From JBGPHT01 sp041484525 (GTDB lineage Bacteria; Acidobacteriota; Terriglobia; Bryobacterales; Bryobacteraceae): a stretch of 64,000 bases of DNA. The notes beneath the pieces are model-generated. The model was not told the origin of the DNA and searched no databases. It was given only the letters and a program-made list of their open reading frames with translations. The stretch lies in NCBI GenBank assembly GCA_041484525.1, contig JBGPHT010000009.1, forward strand, positions 1-64,000, in the 5' to 3' direction. A program made the translations under genes and the position numbers. Shown here piece by piece: positions 41,722 to 51,018 of this stretch. Each line of letters opens with the position of its first letter. Position 1 is the stretch's first letter.

Positions 41722-43623
41722 CTAATAAATAGTCCGTTGCAGGTTTGCTGGCGGTTGGGGCGCGGTAGGCGTTGAGGCAGTGTAGCAGCTTGTTGCGTTA
41801 AACACCCGAACGTTGTTGCTGCCAAAGCTGCTGTCGATGGGCGAATTGTTGTAGCAGAGCTGGGCTGGGTTCATATTCGCATGCCCCGCGACATTGGCGA
41901 TGTTGCCGCCCGTCACGTCAGGTCCAATCGCCGGCCACGGGGGCGTGCCGAAACTCGTCGACCACCAACTGGGCCTGGCGGCATAATAGAAGGATGATGG
42001 GAGTGTCTGACTCGAGGGCATGGGATTTGCATAGAGACTTAGGCCGGACGGGACCTCAGAACTGACAAAACGCGCGGCTGCATTAACGGTGTCATAGTTG
42101 CCCCAGCGCATCAGGGTCGTACGCAGGGTCGGGTCGCCGCGGTTGTCGGAATTGCTGCAATTGCCGCCCCAGCCGAGGCGGAAGATCGTAGTATCGCAGT
42201 TCGAGCCCGACTGCGAGCTGGTAGTCGTGGTGAAGACCTCATATGTATTGTGGTAGCCGGAGGTGCCGAGCACATTGCCGATGATGTTGAAGAATCGATT
42301 GAACGAGTAGAGGTTTACGGCGATCGTCTGTTCGGTCTTTGTGTTTGTGTTCAGTGGATCTTTACCGTCCAAACGATTCCGGAAGGCAGTGTTAAAATCA
42401 GAGGGGCCGTGGATGTTGTCCGCAGTCATGCCTGGGCCGATGTTACCTTCCCATAAGTTGTAATTCGACCCTTGTTCATGGTGGTAGAGACTGGACTGGA
42501 ACCAAGCCGGGTCTCCGCAGTTGAAGTAATCATCCGTAGCGTAGTTGTATGCGAGCACCGATCCCACGGATCCGGACAACACTATAGGGCTGGCCTCATG
42601 CTGGTAGATATTATTTTCAACGAGTAGGCTGTCCGCGAGCCAGGGCTCCATGCTGTACGCCTGCGAGCACGCCTGCCGGTTGCCATAGAAGTAGCTATCG
42701 CGCACCGTGATGTGGGTGGATAGGTAGAAGTTAATGTGGGCGTTGTCCGCATTGACGGATCTAATATTCTTGACCCACGAATTGGTCGCTCCCATGAATT
42801 GCATCCCATAGGTGTGTCCGCCTGTAGAGATACCCGAGTAATCGAGGGAAAGGTCTTCGATTCCGACGCCGCTCACCGGTAGAGAACTGGCCCACCAGGC
42901 GCCGGGGCTCCGGTCGCTGCGCCAATTGGGGTTGGCAAGCGGGGGAGAGATGGTCACGACATTGCCGCTAATAGCTGTCACTGTCACTGTCTGGTGCTGG
43001 CCGCGGCCACTCCTCCCGATGTCGGTGCCTTGCGAAGTGCACACGCCAACGGTCTGGCAGTTATATATGGAACCGTCATCCGAGGAGTCATCCGTCTGGT
43101 CGAGAACCATGAGCTTGCCAACGGCAAGACCGGAGACAGTGCTCAAGGTGATCTGTGTTGCATCTTTCGCGTACCCGGCCGTCCAGTTGGCGGTGCTTCC
43201 CGGGCTAACCTGGGACCAACCAGTGGCTGACAAGATGATGCACACTGCCGCCCCGAGCCCATTGCAACTGCCATTAGCGGAAAAGAGAACCTTGGTCTTA
43301 TCCGGACCGTCTCCGCGCAGCGTCACGCTATTCTTGGCGTTAAACACGATACCCGGCGAACCAAGATTGTAGGTGCCCGTGGTTAGCTTGACCACTTGCT
43401 CTGCCGGGCAATTGGCGATGGCCGTATTGATCTGCGAAGCGGTCGCCCCGGGATTGAGCGTGGAGCAAATCGTGGTGCGGGTGGCGATGCTGCTAGAACC
43501 AGCAGTGGTCCAATCTACCGCCCTGGCGGGAGCTAAGACGCCAGCCCATGGTGGCTGGGCACATAACCACCCGCTGGCGAACACCAAGCTAAGCAAGAGT
43601 CGAAGCGACGCTTTGTGTCTCAT
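41722..43623 (-). CDS. Secreted right-handed beta-helix protein
   Basis: About 633 residues from ATG 43623, with a signal peptide (SLRLLLSLVFASGWLCAQ). The body shows the beta-helix rhythm of pectate-lyase-like proteins: NSVTLRGDGPDKTKVLFSANG, VSGVGIEDLSLDYSG, NSWVKNIRSVNADNAHINFYLSTHITVRDSYFYGN, DSLLVENNIYQHEASPIVLSGSVGSVLAYNYATDDY. Such folds bind or cleave polysaccharides outside the cell. In an EPS locus it could trim or hold the polymer. Catalytic residues cannot be assigned by eye. The C-terminus has no sorting tail. Confidence 0.8.
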   Translation of the reverse strand: MRHKASLRLLLSLVFASGWLCAQPPWAGVLAPARAVDWTTAGSSSIATRTTICSTLNPGATASQINTAIANCPAEQVVKLTTGTYNLGSPGIVFNAKNSVTLRGDGPDKTKVLFSANGSCNGLGAAVCIILSATGWSQVSPGSTANWTAGYAKDATQITLSTVSGLAVGKLMVLDQTDDSSDDGSIYNCQTVGVCTSQGTDIGRSGRGQHQTVTVTAISGNVVTISPPLANPNWRSDRSPGAWWASSLPVSGVGIEDLSLDYSGISTGGHTYGMQFMGATNSWVKNIRSVNADNAHINFYLSTHITVRDSYFYGNRQACSQAYSMEPWLADSLLVENNIYQHEASPIVLSGSVGSVLAYNYATDDYFNCGDPAWFQSSLYHHEQGSNYNLWEGNIGPGMTADNIHGPSDFNTAFRNRLDGKDPLNTNTKTEQTIAVNLYSFNRFFNIIGNVLGTSGYHNTYEVFTTTTSSQSGSNCDTTIFRLGWGGNCSNSDNRGDPTLRTTLMRWGNYDTVNAAARFVSSEVPSGLSLYANPMPSSQTLPSSFYYAARPSWWSTSFGTPPWPAIGPDVTGGNIANVAGHANMNPAQLCYNNSPIDSSFGSNNVRVFNATSCYTASTPTAPQPPANLQRTIY

Positions 43624-43712
43624 AGTACTGGTTCGATTGTAGCTCACGACCGTACCGGGGCAAGGCGGCCATTGGTTAGCGCCGCGCAGTTGGCCATCGG
43701 CAACCTGTTTGC

Positions 43713-44456
43713 CTACGACGCCTTCCTGAGTTCCTCTAAAGCCTTGAAAACAGGCAGCGTATGCGCACCAGAATGGACCGTATAGCGGACGACATCCGCG
43801 AAAAATTCCGGGGTGCATCCGTACGGACTCGGGTCATCACAGATGTCGTGCGTGGCGAGAATGAGCCAGCCGTTGGCCCTTCGGTTCAAATCGATTATGT
43901 CCTTTACTTTCTGGATGCTATCCCGGCTCTTTTCCAGAAAGTAAGCGGATAGTTGATTGAGGTCCACGCGTCCGGCATTCAGGGTCTGGCCGCCGCCGCG
44001 ACAGCACGGGAAGTGCGTCGCCATGCGAGCTTTTGTCAAGGGCCGCGGCGGGCTGATGGGGTAGGACAGGCTTCTGAATTCAGCGCCGGGAAGCAGCCGG
44101 CCGAGTGCGGCGCGGTTCTCGTTGACCGACTCCACGAACGTTTTCGTTGCCGTTTGCCACGAATGACAATGCGAAAACGTGTGGCATCCCAACTCGTGTC
44201 CCTGTTCGACAACTGCCGCTAAATCCCCCTCGGCAAAGATACGGCCGCTGGGCGCGTCTTTGCCCGAAAGGCCGAGGGACGTATAGTATGTTCCGGCAAT
44301 GCCGAAGTGCTTTAGGATGGCGCCGCCGGTCTGTAGGGCGGACGCGGGAAAATCATCAAATGTAAAGGAAACGAGAGGTTCCTTGGAGTTGATGACAAAC
44401 GGCCTCCTGAATGACAGGGCCGACATATGCCTCTGATAGTAGCTTTGAAGTGACAT
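43713..44456 (-). CDS. Polysaccharide deacetylase (NodB homology domain)
   Basis: About 247 residues from ATG 44456, one base after the ligase stop. The motif 1 FTFDDFPASAL supplies the catalytic base and metal Asp, and GHELGCHTFSHCHS supplies the two metal His. ILATHDICDDPSPYGCTPEFF is the C-terminal catalytic region. It should deacetylate N-acetyl amino sugars of the glycan. No signal peptide is evident, so it probably works in the cytoplasm or is loosely membrane-bound. Confidence 0.88.
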   Translation of the reverse strand: MSLQSYYQRHMSALSFRRPFVINSKEPLVSFTFDDFPASALQTGGAILKHFGIAGTYYTSLGLSGKDAPSGRIFAEGDLAAVVEQGHELGCHTFSHCHSWQTATKTFVESVNENRAALGRLLPGAEFRSLSYPISPPRPLTKARMATHFPCCRGGGQTLNAGRVDLNQLSAYFLEKSRDSIQKVKDIIDLNRRANGWLILATHDICDDPSPYGCTPEFFADVVRYTVHSGAHTLPVFKALEELRKAS

Positions 44457-44457
44457 T

Positions 44458-45912
44458 TTAATGCCCGGCCCAGCCGTCGGCACTTCTGGTGCCGGCTAGA
44501 GAAATCGGGCGAGGAACAAGATCGAAAGCGTCTTCTGTCGCGTTCCGGTGAGTACTCACCTTAAGGTTGTCAGGCCCATGGCGCGCCTTGTTCTTAGCAG
44601 ACGCGAAAGCCGGAACGGCGACCACCGAAAACAGAAAAGCGATGTATACCGGTTGCATCACCTTGAACGCTCCCTCGGTGATGTTGTAGACCGCCGCGAT
44701 CAGCAGAAATGACAGCTTAAGAGTGGCGAATGGAAGGTTTCGCTTAAATGCGTCGGCGATGTTCAGGAGTCCGGCGAACATCAGGATTATCAGGAGCCCA
44801 AGCCCTATATAGCCCAGGTTCAGATACGTGTCGATATAACCGTTATGCGCCTGATTGGGATGAAAGGGGTACTTCTGCCAGAAATACTCGGCCCTGGCGC
44901 CCAGCCAGAAGCTTTCAAAGCCGGTCCCCAGCAATGGATTCACGTCGAGATGAAGTACGTCGTTCCAGATATCCGTCCGGCCCGTCAAATTGGGGTCCCG
45001 TCCCACAGCTTCCACCAGAAATGTGTATGCGTCGTTGAACACATACGAAAGCAGCCCCACGAAGGCGATCGCGCCGGCGAGAATGTACACGGTCCTGGGA
45101 CGAATTCTCTTGCCGCGGGTGCTCACGAAGATCACCACAGATCCCAGAAAGAAACAGCTCCAGGAAGTCGAGGACCTGGCCATGTGCAGCAGGTAGACGG
45201 TCATCACCAGTACGATTCCGTGAGCGGCCAGAACTCCTTTACGGCTGGGAATCGTTTTATTCCGCCATGCCTCGATAACTCTCCACACCGAAGCCAGGCC
45301 GAAGATCAGACAAATAGCGCCGAGGCCGTTCTTGTCGGTGGATACGCCGGTCTCAAATGCGGTCCAGGTCCACCGGAAATATCCGCGGCTCAAGTCGGGA
45401 TAGTATTTAACGAAGAGTACGGAAAGTCCAATCAAAAAAAAGCCGGTTCGCGCAAAGAGCCGTTTGATTGCGGCGGCTGGATCGTCATCCGTTAAGACCA
45501 CAAAAACCATGGTGACGTTTCCCGTGAACTTGATCCAGCGCTTCAACGCTACGAAAGGGAAGTCAGACCACAGAATACTGGCTGCACAATAGAGGAAGAA
45601 CAGGATCAGCCATCCATTGGCCCGAAAAAACTGGCCGGTTCGCCGGCTCCGCAAAACCAGCACGGCCATGCCGGCGATCTGTAGCACCGTGAGGATCGCA
45701 CGGTCCAGCGGGCTGCCCTCGAGGTATTGGTCGGGCGAGTCCATCAGGACTCCGGCTCCGAGCCATTGCGAGACCATGCGCGAGGCGCCGATGAAGACCC
45801 ACGCGCAAGGCAGCCAGAGGAAAGGCGACGTCTTCGCGGTGCGGTCGCGGCTCAGGAAGAACAGCCCCACGATCCCGCAGCAAAACACGACGGCGGCAAT
45901 TCGGGGAGGCAT
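44458..45912 (-). CDS. O-antigen ligase/Wzy-like polymerase
   Basis: About 484 residues with 10-12 hydrophobic helices. The large periplasmic loop has the Wzy_C signature: NLTGRTDIWNDVLHLDVNPLLGTGFESFW, then YPFHPNQAHNGYIDTYLNLGYIG, with the conserved Arg and His. It should polymerise flipped repeat units or ligate the polymer. A 50-residue hydrophilic tail follows the last helix. It is tightly packed between the asparagine-synthase-like and deacetylase genes. Confidence 0.88.
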   Translation of the reverse strand: MPPRIAAVVFCCGIVGLFFLSRDRTAKTSPFLWLPCAWVFIGASRMVSQWLGAGVLMDSPDQYLEGSPLDRAILTVLQIAGMAVLVLRSRRTGQFFRANGWLILFFLYCAASILWSDFPFVALKRWIKFTGNVTMVFVVLTDDDPAAAIKRLFARTGFFLIGLSVLFVKYYPDLSRGYFRWTWTAFETGVSTDKNGLGAICLIFGLASVWRVIEAWRNKTIPSRKGVLAAHGIVLVMTVYLLHMARSSTSWSCFFLGSVVIFVSTRGKRIRPRTVYILAGAIAFVGLLSYVFNDAYTFLVEAVGRDPNLTGRTDIWNDVLHLDVNPLLGTGFESFWLGARAEYFWQKYPFHPNQAHNGYIDTYLNLGYIGLGLLIILMFAGLLNIADAFKRNLPFATLKLSFLLIAAVYNITEGAFKVMQPVYIAFLFSVVAVPAFASAKNKARHGPDNLKVSTHRNATEDAFDLVPRPISLAGTRSADGWAGH

Positions 45913-45920
45913 ACGGCAGC

Positions 45921-47744
45921 CTACCTGCCTGCCACCGGTACACGAACTGGCACCGGAGCGGGATCGAGAAGCGTACGCATCATGAGTTCCACGGTCAGCA
46001 ACTTGTGAATCTCAAGAGTGTAGTTCCGCATTCCCTTGAGGTGGCTGTTGACTATGGTTTCGACGGTTTTTCTATCTATGTGGGGCCGCGAAAGAGTCTT
46101 CGGATCGAGCAGCAGTTCCCGGACAAACTTCGATAGATAGCTCCGGTACCACACTCGATAGTGGTAGAACTTATGCCGGCCGAGAAAGAGACGTTCGGGA
46201 TGAAGGCCCGAAATCAGGCGGTCGAAGGGGACGGCCGCTTGCGGCATCCCGTAATCATAGCCGTATTCAGCCTTGAATTCGAACTTGAGAAGAGACCGGC
46301 GGATAGATCCCCATAGCCGGCCTCCGCCGCTGCCGACGCCTATGTCGGTCGGGAGCCGCTGCAGGGCTGGGCTGGCGTCGCCGATCAGCCGCTGGCAAAC
46401 GCCGTCACTGGTTCCGGCTGCTGCCGGGGCGCGGAAGATGGTCCGCACAAAGTCATTATCCAGGTAGGGAGATCGGACCGATAACTGCGTCTGCTCGAGC
46501 GCGTATAATCCGTAATGGTGCCAGGGAGCCTGCTTGAACACGGCAAAGGAAAGCGGATGAACTCGAATCATCTCTCGATAAGTCTTTTCCGCCTGGTCAA
46601 GGCTGGAGAGAAGCTCGGGTTGGTAGAGGCCCGGCAATGGTTTCACCGGCTTGAACGCGCGGACTTGCCGCAGCACTTCCCCGCCGTAGTTGCCGGTCAT
46701 TCGCACCGGGGCAATCTGCCGCGCCAGCTCGTTGACGTACAGGTCCGGCGCCCGGCTCACGTCGGCGCATCCGTCCGTGAGATAGACTGTCCGCTCGGCG
46801 TAGTGAGCAAAGCGATCGAGAAAGGCCTGGTCTACCCGGATGACTTCGTGCTGCTGTTCGCATATGCCAGCCACCTGGCGCGCCACCCGAACGTCCCTGC
46901 ATTCGCGGAACATGCCCCCGAACGTGTAGCAGGGCAGGCTGTTCTTGGGGGCCTTGTGCCACGCCATGACCATCCGCGTATCGAGTCCCCCGGTCAGCGA
47001 CATCCCAAGCCGCTCCGGGCCCTCGAAGTACCGCGGGAGATTTTTCGAAAAGGCGTCGCGCAGTCCCCGGTAGTAGGTTTCCGGATCCTCCTGCGTCTGG
47101 TTCTCCCATTCTCGAGGTTCGAAATAGGATGCCTTTTTCACCGGTAAGCGGCCCTCGAACGTCCAACTGGCCGCGCCCGGAAGCACGTGGATCCCTTCAA
47201 ATAAAGTCCGATTCTCCAGAACGCAACCGCAGGAAAGAAGCTCTCCCAGTGCTTGCAGGTTCAGACTCCGCAGCTCGGGGCGCACCGCCAGGATGGCCTT
47301 GGCCTCCGCGGCAAAATAGAACGTTCCGGGCGCTTCGTGATAGTAGATCCGGTTCATTCCGTAGCGGTCGTTGAACAGCTTGGCGGTACGACGCGCCCGG
47401 TCGATCGCGATGCCGTGAAACCTTCCGTTCAATCCCGCCGGAAAGGACCGGTCGTCCGCATACCGGTCGACGAGGTAGGATTCGGCGGCGCCGCCCACAC
47501 CCGGCTCCGAGAAGTCCTCGCCGGAAAACACGAGTACGACATCTCCGCGCCCGTTCCGCAGGGGCATTCGGCCGGAAAGCGAACCTTTCCGTAAGCACCA
47601 TCCTACGTACACACCGGCCGGCTCGTCCACCCACGTTCCCGTGGAGTAGAAAGACTCGTGGCGCAGCTCCTCAACCATGCGCTGCAGCTCAGCCTCGGCG
47701 CGTTCGCGGGGCATGTCGCTAATAAGACCGACGATTCCGGGCAT
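45921..47744 (-). CDS. Asparagine-synthase-like amidotransferase lacking the N-terminal cysteine
   Basis: About 607 residues. The N-terminal class-II glutaminase fold is present (MPGIVGLISD, LNGRFHGIAIDRARRTAKLFNDRYGMNRIYYHEAPGTFYFAAEAKAIL), but the nucleophile expected after Met is Pro, so glutamine hydrolysis should be lost. The synthetase half has the PPi-loop as GMSLTGGLDTRMVMAW and later SVRSPYLDNDFV. The enzyme would adenylate a carboxylate and join it to ammonia or an amine other than glutamine-derived nitrogen, as in beta-lactam synthetase. Amide formation on a uronic acid of the polymer is an attractive but unproven role. Confidence 0.85.
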   Translation of the reverse strand: MPGIVGLISDMPRERAEAELQRMVEELRHESFYSTGTWVDEPAGVYVGWCLRKGSLSGRMPLRNGRGDVVLVFSGEDFSEPGVGGAAESYLVDRYADDRSFPAGLNGRFHGIAIDRARRTAKLFNDRYGMNRIYYHEAPGTFYFAAEAKAILAVRPELRSLNLQALGELLSCGCVLENRTLFEGIHVLPGAASWTFEGRLPVKKASYFEPREWENQTQEDPETYYRGLRDAFSKNLPRYFEGPERLGMSLTGGLDTRMVMAWHKAPKNSLPCYTFGGMFRECRDVRVARQVAGICEQQHEVIRVDQAFLDRFAHYAERTVYLTDGCADVSRAPDLYVNELARQIAPVRMTGNYGGEVLRQVRAFKPVKPLPGLYQPELLSSLDQAEKTYREMIRVHPLSFAVFKQAPWHHYGLYALEQTQLSVRSPYLDNDFVRTIFRAPAAAGTSDGVCQRLIGDASPALQRLPTDIGVGSGGGRLWGSIRRSLLKFEFKAEYGYDYGMPQAAVPFDRLISGLHPERLFLGRHKFYHYRVWYRSYLSKFVRELLLDPKTLSRPHIDRKTVETIVNSHLKGMRNYTLEIHKLLTVELMMRTLLDPAPVPVRVPVAGR

Positions 47745-47811
47745 TAGATTCGGATTCCTTCAGCTTCGAAGAACATTTTTTTCAGAGGCGGGGCGCCAAC
47801 GGTTAAAGAGT

Positions 47812-47886
47812 TGGAGCCGGCGGGGGGAATCGGACACCCCATCTGCCGAGTACGATTCGGCTGCTCTACCGTTGAGCTACACCGGC
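47812..47886 (-). tRNA. tRNA-Thr (anticodon CGT)
   Basis: The minus strand folds as a cloverleaf: acceptor GCCGGTG/CGCCGGC, D-stem GCTC/GAGC with GG in the loop, anticodon stem GCCGA/TCGGC with loop ATCGTAC, and an encoded CCA after a T discriminator. The T-arm is weaker than usual: GGGTG against CCCCC has one mismatch, and the loop is TCCGATT, with C where T55 is expected. The 5' end overlaps the last codons of the acyltransferase gene at 47877. It lies inside a protein-coding operon on the same strand. Confidence 0.8.
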
Positions 47887-48857
47887 TTATTGGCCTGCCT
47901 GACATTATGCCATTTGGCGCGCGCATCGACGCCTGCTTTTATTATGCTATGCGGCAGGACGCCGTGAAGACCTTTATGAAGTTTTAACTTCATACATACT
48001 GCACCCCAGCTTGTCAAGGGCACATAGAATCTAGGTACTAAGACCTCTCGAAAACCATTACGAACTTTGAACTCGCGTAACGAACTGTCGCCCTTGTTAC
48101 CGTAGTTAAACTTACCATATGCCAGAGACTTGATTCCCTTCGCCGCACACATCCCGACCGCTTTGGCAATCATCGCATTGGCAGGCCGTTTGTCGGAGTG
48201 GCTGGCCTTCGGCATACATTGCAAGATGGATGCCACATCGCCCCGGTAGACAAGTTTCAGAAATCCCACCAACTCCTTGTCCACATGCGCGCCTATCAAA
48301 CAGCTACGATCTAAGAACGCCGAATGGTCCCGTCTTACCTGGTCCGCTGTCTTTCCGTAGTGAAGGTTAGGCCGTCCCTGGCGCACGGGGGAGTCATTGT
48401 TCAACTCCATCAATCCCAGGATCAACTCCTCATTAAACTCCACCAGGGTAATCGCGACTCCCCGCTTTTCCGACCGCCTTACGTTCTTGCGGCTCTCCTG
48501 CGGCAAACCGGTCCACCATTCCTCGAAGTTGGAAGTATCAGCGGCGGCGATGCTCTCGTATTCTAACGGGTAATCGTATCTGGGCTGCGTCGCGGGCAGT
48601 TTCTGCATGAATGTGAAAATGTCCGCGCGGAGTCCGCCTCGTCCCTGCGCCTTCAAAGTCTTGATGCAGAGTTCCGGGTCCTGCAGCTCCGTCTCGAGCC
48701 ACTCCTCGTCATGCACGGACGCGATTCTCAACCCGCGCCCCTTGACGACGATCGTATGCTCATTGAATTCCATCGCCGGGACGCTGATCCACCGCCCCTT
48801 GACGCTGATCTCGATTCGATTGCCTTGAATCTTACGAGGAAGTACTGACGCAGTCAC
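47877..48857 (-). CDS. GNAT/FemAB-like acyltransferase overlapping the tRNA 5' end
   Basis: About 326 residues. The central region LPQESRKNVRRSEKRGVAITLVEF is like the FemAB/GNAT proteins in which a basic helix precedes the acceptor site. HVDKELVGFLKLVYRGDVASILQCM, RPANAMIAKAVGMCAAKGIKSLAYGKFNYGNKGDSSLREFKVRNGF complete a GNAT core. The N-terminal ~60 residues form a beta-rich domain (GNRIEISVKGRWISVPAMEFNEHTIVVKG). The stop codon TAG and the last codons (K-P-V) lie within the tRNA-Thr 5' end. Likely role: acylation of a sugar in the polymer. Confidence 0.8.
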   Translation of the reverse strand: MTASVLPRKIQGNRIEISVKGRWISVPAMEFNEHTIVVKGRGLRIASVHDEEWLETELQDPELCIKTLKAQGRGGLRADIFTFMQKLPATQPRYDYPLEYESIAAADTSNFEEWWTGLPQESRKNVRRSEKRGVAITLVEFNEELILGLMELNNDSPVRQGRPNLHYGKTADQVRRDHSAFLDRSCLIGAHVDKELVGFLKLVYRGDVASILQCMPKASHSDKRPANAMIAKAVGMCAAKGIKSLAYGKFNYGNKGDSSLREFKVRNGFREVLVPRFYVPLTSWGAVCMKLKLHKGLHGVLPHSIIKAGVDARAKWHNVRQANKPV

Positions 48858-48927
48858 TAACGCTTACCCCTGTTATCAACGATCATGTTATTAGTTTGGA
48901 TTCTGGTCTGGAGCCAGGCATTGCCGG

Positions 48928-50787
48928 CTAATCGAGCTTGAACTCGCTCCGCCAGTCCGACGTTTCGTTCCACTTCGGCTGCTCTTTCTTGTCCATCACG
49001 TAGTCGCCCACCACCAGAAAATCCATCTCGGTCCGCATGAAACATCGATAGGCGTCATCCGGTGTGCCGACGATCGGCTCGCCGCGGACATTGAAGCTGG
49101 TGTTCACGATGACTCCGTACCCGGTCAGCTTCTTGAATTCATCGATCAGCTCCCAATAGCGCGGGTTGGTGTCGTGGCTTACGCTTTGAATGCGGGCGGA
49201 GTAATCGATGTGAGTGATGGAGGGCAGGTCCGATCGCAGGAAATAAAGCCGGTCGTACAGCGGCCGGTCATCGTAACCAGGCGGAAGGGGAATCTTCTTC
49301 TCGTCCTGTATTCCGGTAACTAACAGCATGTACGGAGACGGCCGGTCAAGGTCGAAGTGCTTGTCGATGTCCTCTTCGAGGACCGAAGGCGCAAACGGCC
49401 GGAACCCTTCCCGGTACTTGATCTTCAAGTTCATCCGCTTTTGCATCTCGGGATTCCTGGCGTCTCCGAGGATGCTCCGGTTCCCCAGCGCGCGCGGTCC
49501 GAATTCCATGCGGCCCTGGAACCAGCCGACGACGTTTCCATCAACCAGCTTGGCGGCTACGTCGGCCGCGAGCGTGCCGAAATTGTCGTAGCGGCGAGCC
49601 TTGGCGCCGCGCCGTTCGAGCGCCCGGCCGATCTCCTTCGATGAGAATTCCGGTCCGAGGTAGGAACCCTTCATGGCGTCGTGGCGGCCGTCGGCTTGCC
49701 GCTCATTTCCCTGGTGAATGTGCCAGACCGCATACGCAGCCCCGACGGCGCCCCCGGCGTCGCCCGCGGCCGGCTGAATCCAAAGATCGTCGAAGATCCC
49801 CGCTTTCAGGAGCTTTCCATTAGCTACGCAGTTGAGCGCGACGCCGCCAGCCAACACCAGATTCTTGCAGCCAGTTACCTGCCGGGCGGTGCAAGCCAGC
49901 CGGAGCATGATTTCCTCGGTCACTTCCTGAATCGCCAGCGCCATATCCATGTATGCCTGGGATATCTCGGACTCCGCACTGCGGCGGGGAAGCCCAAAAA
50001 GCTGTTCCCACCGGCGTTCGTCCACCATCTTCAATCCGGTGGCGTAATCGAAGTACTCCATGTTCAGAATGATCGATCCATCTTTCCGGATATCGACGAG
50101 ATCGCTCTTAATCTTTTTCTTATACTCTTCCGTCCGCTGCGAACCCGGATTCCCATACGGCGCCAAACCCATGAGTTTGTACTCGCCGCTGTTCACCCGG
50201 AATCCGGTGTAATAAGTGAAGGCAGAGTACAGCAGACCTATGGAATGGGGAAACGCCAACTCTCTTTGTATCTCGATGTCTTTCCCGCGTCCGCGCCCGA
50301 TGGTCGTGGTGGCCCATTCGCCAACGCCGTCGATCGTGAGAATCGCGGCTTCCTGGAATGGCGAAGGGTAAAAGGCGCTGGCGGCGTGCGACAGGTGATG
50401 CTCGGGATAGTAGATTGGGACCTTACGATCGCCCAGCTCCGTCAGACAGTCGGCGAGCACGCGCCGGAGAAAGAGCTTTTCCTTCACCCACACCGGGATC
50501 GCCGACAGGAAGCTCCGCAGACCGCGCGGCGCAAACGCATGATACGTCTCGAGCAGCCGCTCGAATTTCAGAAACGGCTTGTCGTAAAACGCGATTGCCC
50601 CGATGTCGCCAAAATCGATGCCGGACTCCTCGAGAACGTAGCGGCACGCATGAATGGGGAATGCCGGATCATGCTTGTTGCGGGTGAATCGCTCTTCCTG
50701 CGCCGCGGCCACGATCTCTCCGTCGACCAGCATCGCCGCGGCGCTGTCGTGATAGAAGGCCGATATCCCGAGGATGGCATTTCTCAT
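48928..50787 (-). CDS. NodU/CmcH-family O-carbamoyltransferase
   Basis: About 619 residues. The N-terminal Kae1-like domain shows LGISAFYHDSAAAMLVDGEIVAAAQEERF, HHLSHAASAFYPS with metal His, and ILTIDGVGEWATT. The C-terminal YrdC-like domain has VVGWFQGRMEFGPRALGNRSIL and VNTSFNVRGEPIV. It uses carbamoyl phosphate and ATP to place a carbamoyl group on a hydroxyl, here probably a sugar of the EPS. It is followed by DUF5989, SxtJ and SGNH genes, a recurrent module. Confidence 0.93.
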   Translation of the reverse strand: MRNAILGISAFYHDSAAAMLVDGEIVAAAQEERFTRNKHDPAFPIHACRYVLEESGIDFGDIGAIAFYDKPFLKFERLLETYHAFAPRGLRSFLSAIPVWVKEKLFLRRVLADCLTELGDRKVPIYYPEHHLSHAASAFYPSPFQEAAILTIDGVGEWATTTIGRGRGKDIEIQRELAFPHSIGLLYSAFTYYTGFRVNSGEYKLMGLAPYGNPGSQRTEEYKKKIKSDLVDIRKDGSIILNMEYFDYATGLKMVDERRWEQLFGLPRRSAESEISQAYMDMALAIQEVTEEIMLRLACTARQVTGCKNLVLAGGVALNCVANGKLLKAGIFDDLWIQPAAGDAGGAVGAAYAVWHIHQGNERQADGRHDAMKGSYLGPEFSSKEIGRALERRGAKARRYDNFGTLAADVAAKLVDGNVVGWFQGRMEFGPRALGNRSILGDARNPEMQKRMNLKIKYREGFRPFAPSVLEEDIDKHFDLDRPSPYMLLVTGIQDEKKIPLPPGYDDRPLYDRLYFLRSDLPSITHIDYSARIQSVSHDTNPRYWELIDEFKKLTGYGVIVNTSFNVRGEPIVGTPDDAYRCFMRTEMDFLVVGDYVMDKKEQPKWNETSDWRSEFKLD

Positions 50788-50849
50788 ACAGATCTTCTCT
50801 TCTCCCTTGCCGCCTGGTGGCTGGCTTACGTAGCTTTTGCGGCCCGAGA

Positions 50850-50999
50850 TTAAAACAACGTGTAGATAAACGGTGCGATGGCCGACCCGCTGGCCAGCAC
50901 GATCAGTGCGCCGAACACGAGGAGGCTCAGAATGATGGGAGCCAACCAGAACTTCTTCCTATATTTCAGGAAGCCCCACAAGTCTTTCAAGAATTCCAT
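50850..50999 (-). CDS. DUF5989-type 49-residue membrane protein
   Basis: A small gene of 49 codons: MEFLKDLWGFLKYRKKFWLAP, then one hydrophobic helix (IILSLLVFGALIVLASGSAIAPFIYTLF). This matches the short DUF5989 proteins that sit beside carbamoyltransferase and SxtJ genes. The start ATG is at 50999, 19 nt after the SxtJ stop, and the gene ends 62 nt before the carbamoyltransferase start. The basic amphipathic front and single helix suggest a membrane tether or subunit for its neighbours. Confidence 0.85.
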   Translation of the reverse strand: MEFLKDLWGFLKYRKKFWLAPIILSLLVFGALIVLASGSAIAPFIYTLF

Positions 51000-51018
51000 T
51001 GTCGTTTCTCCGTCCTAC

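Noticed and set aside
43512..43522. GGCGGTAGATT on the minus strand, also a match to the ops consensus
   Set aside because: It lies inside the beta-helix coding region just after the signal peptide (codons for A-V-D-W). It has none of the surrounding 29-bp block, no promoter cassette upstream, and the codons explain it.
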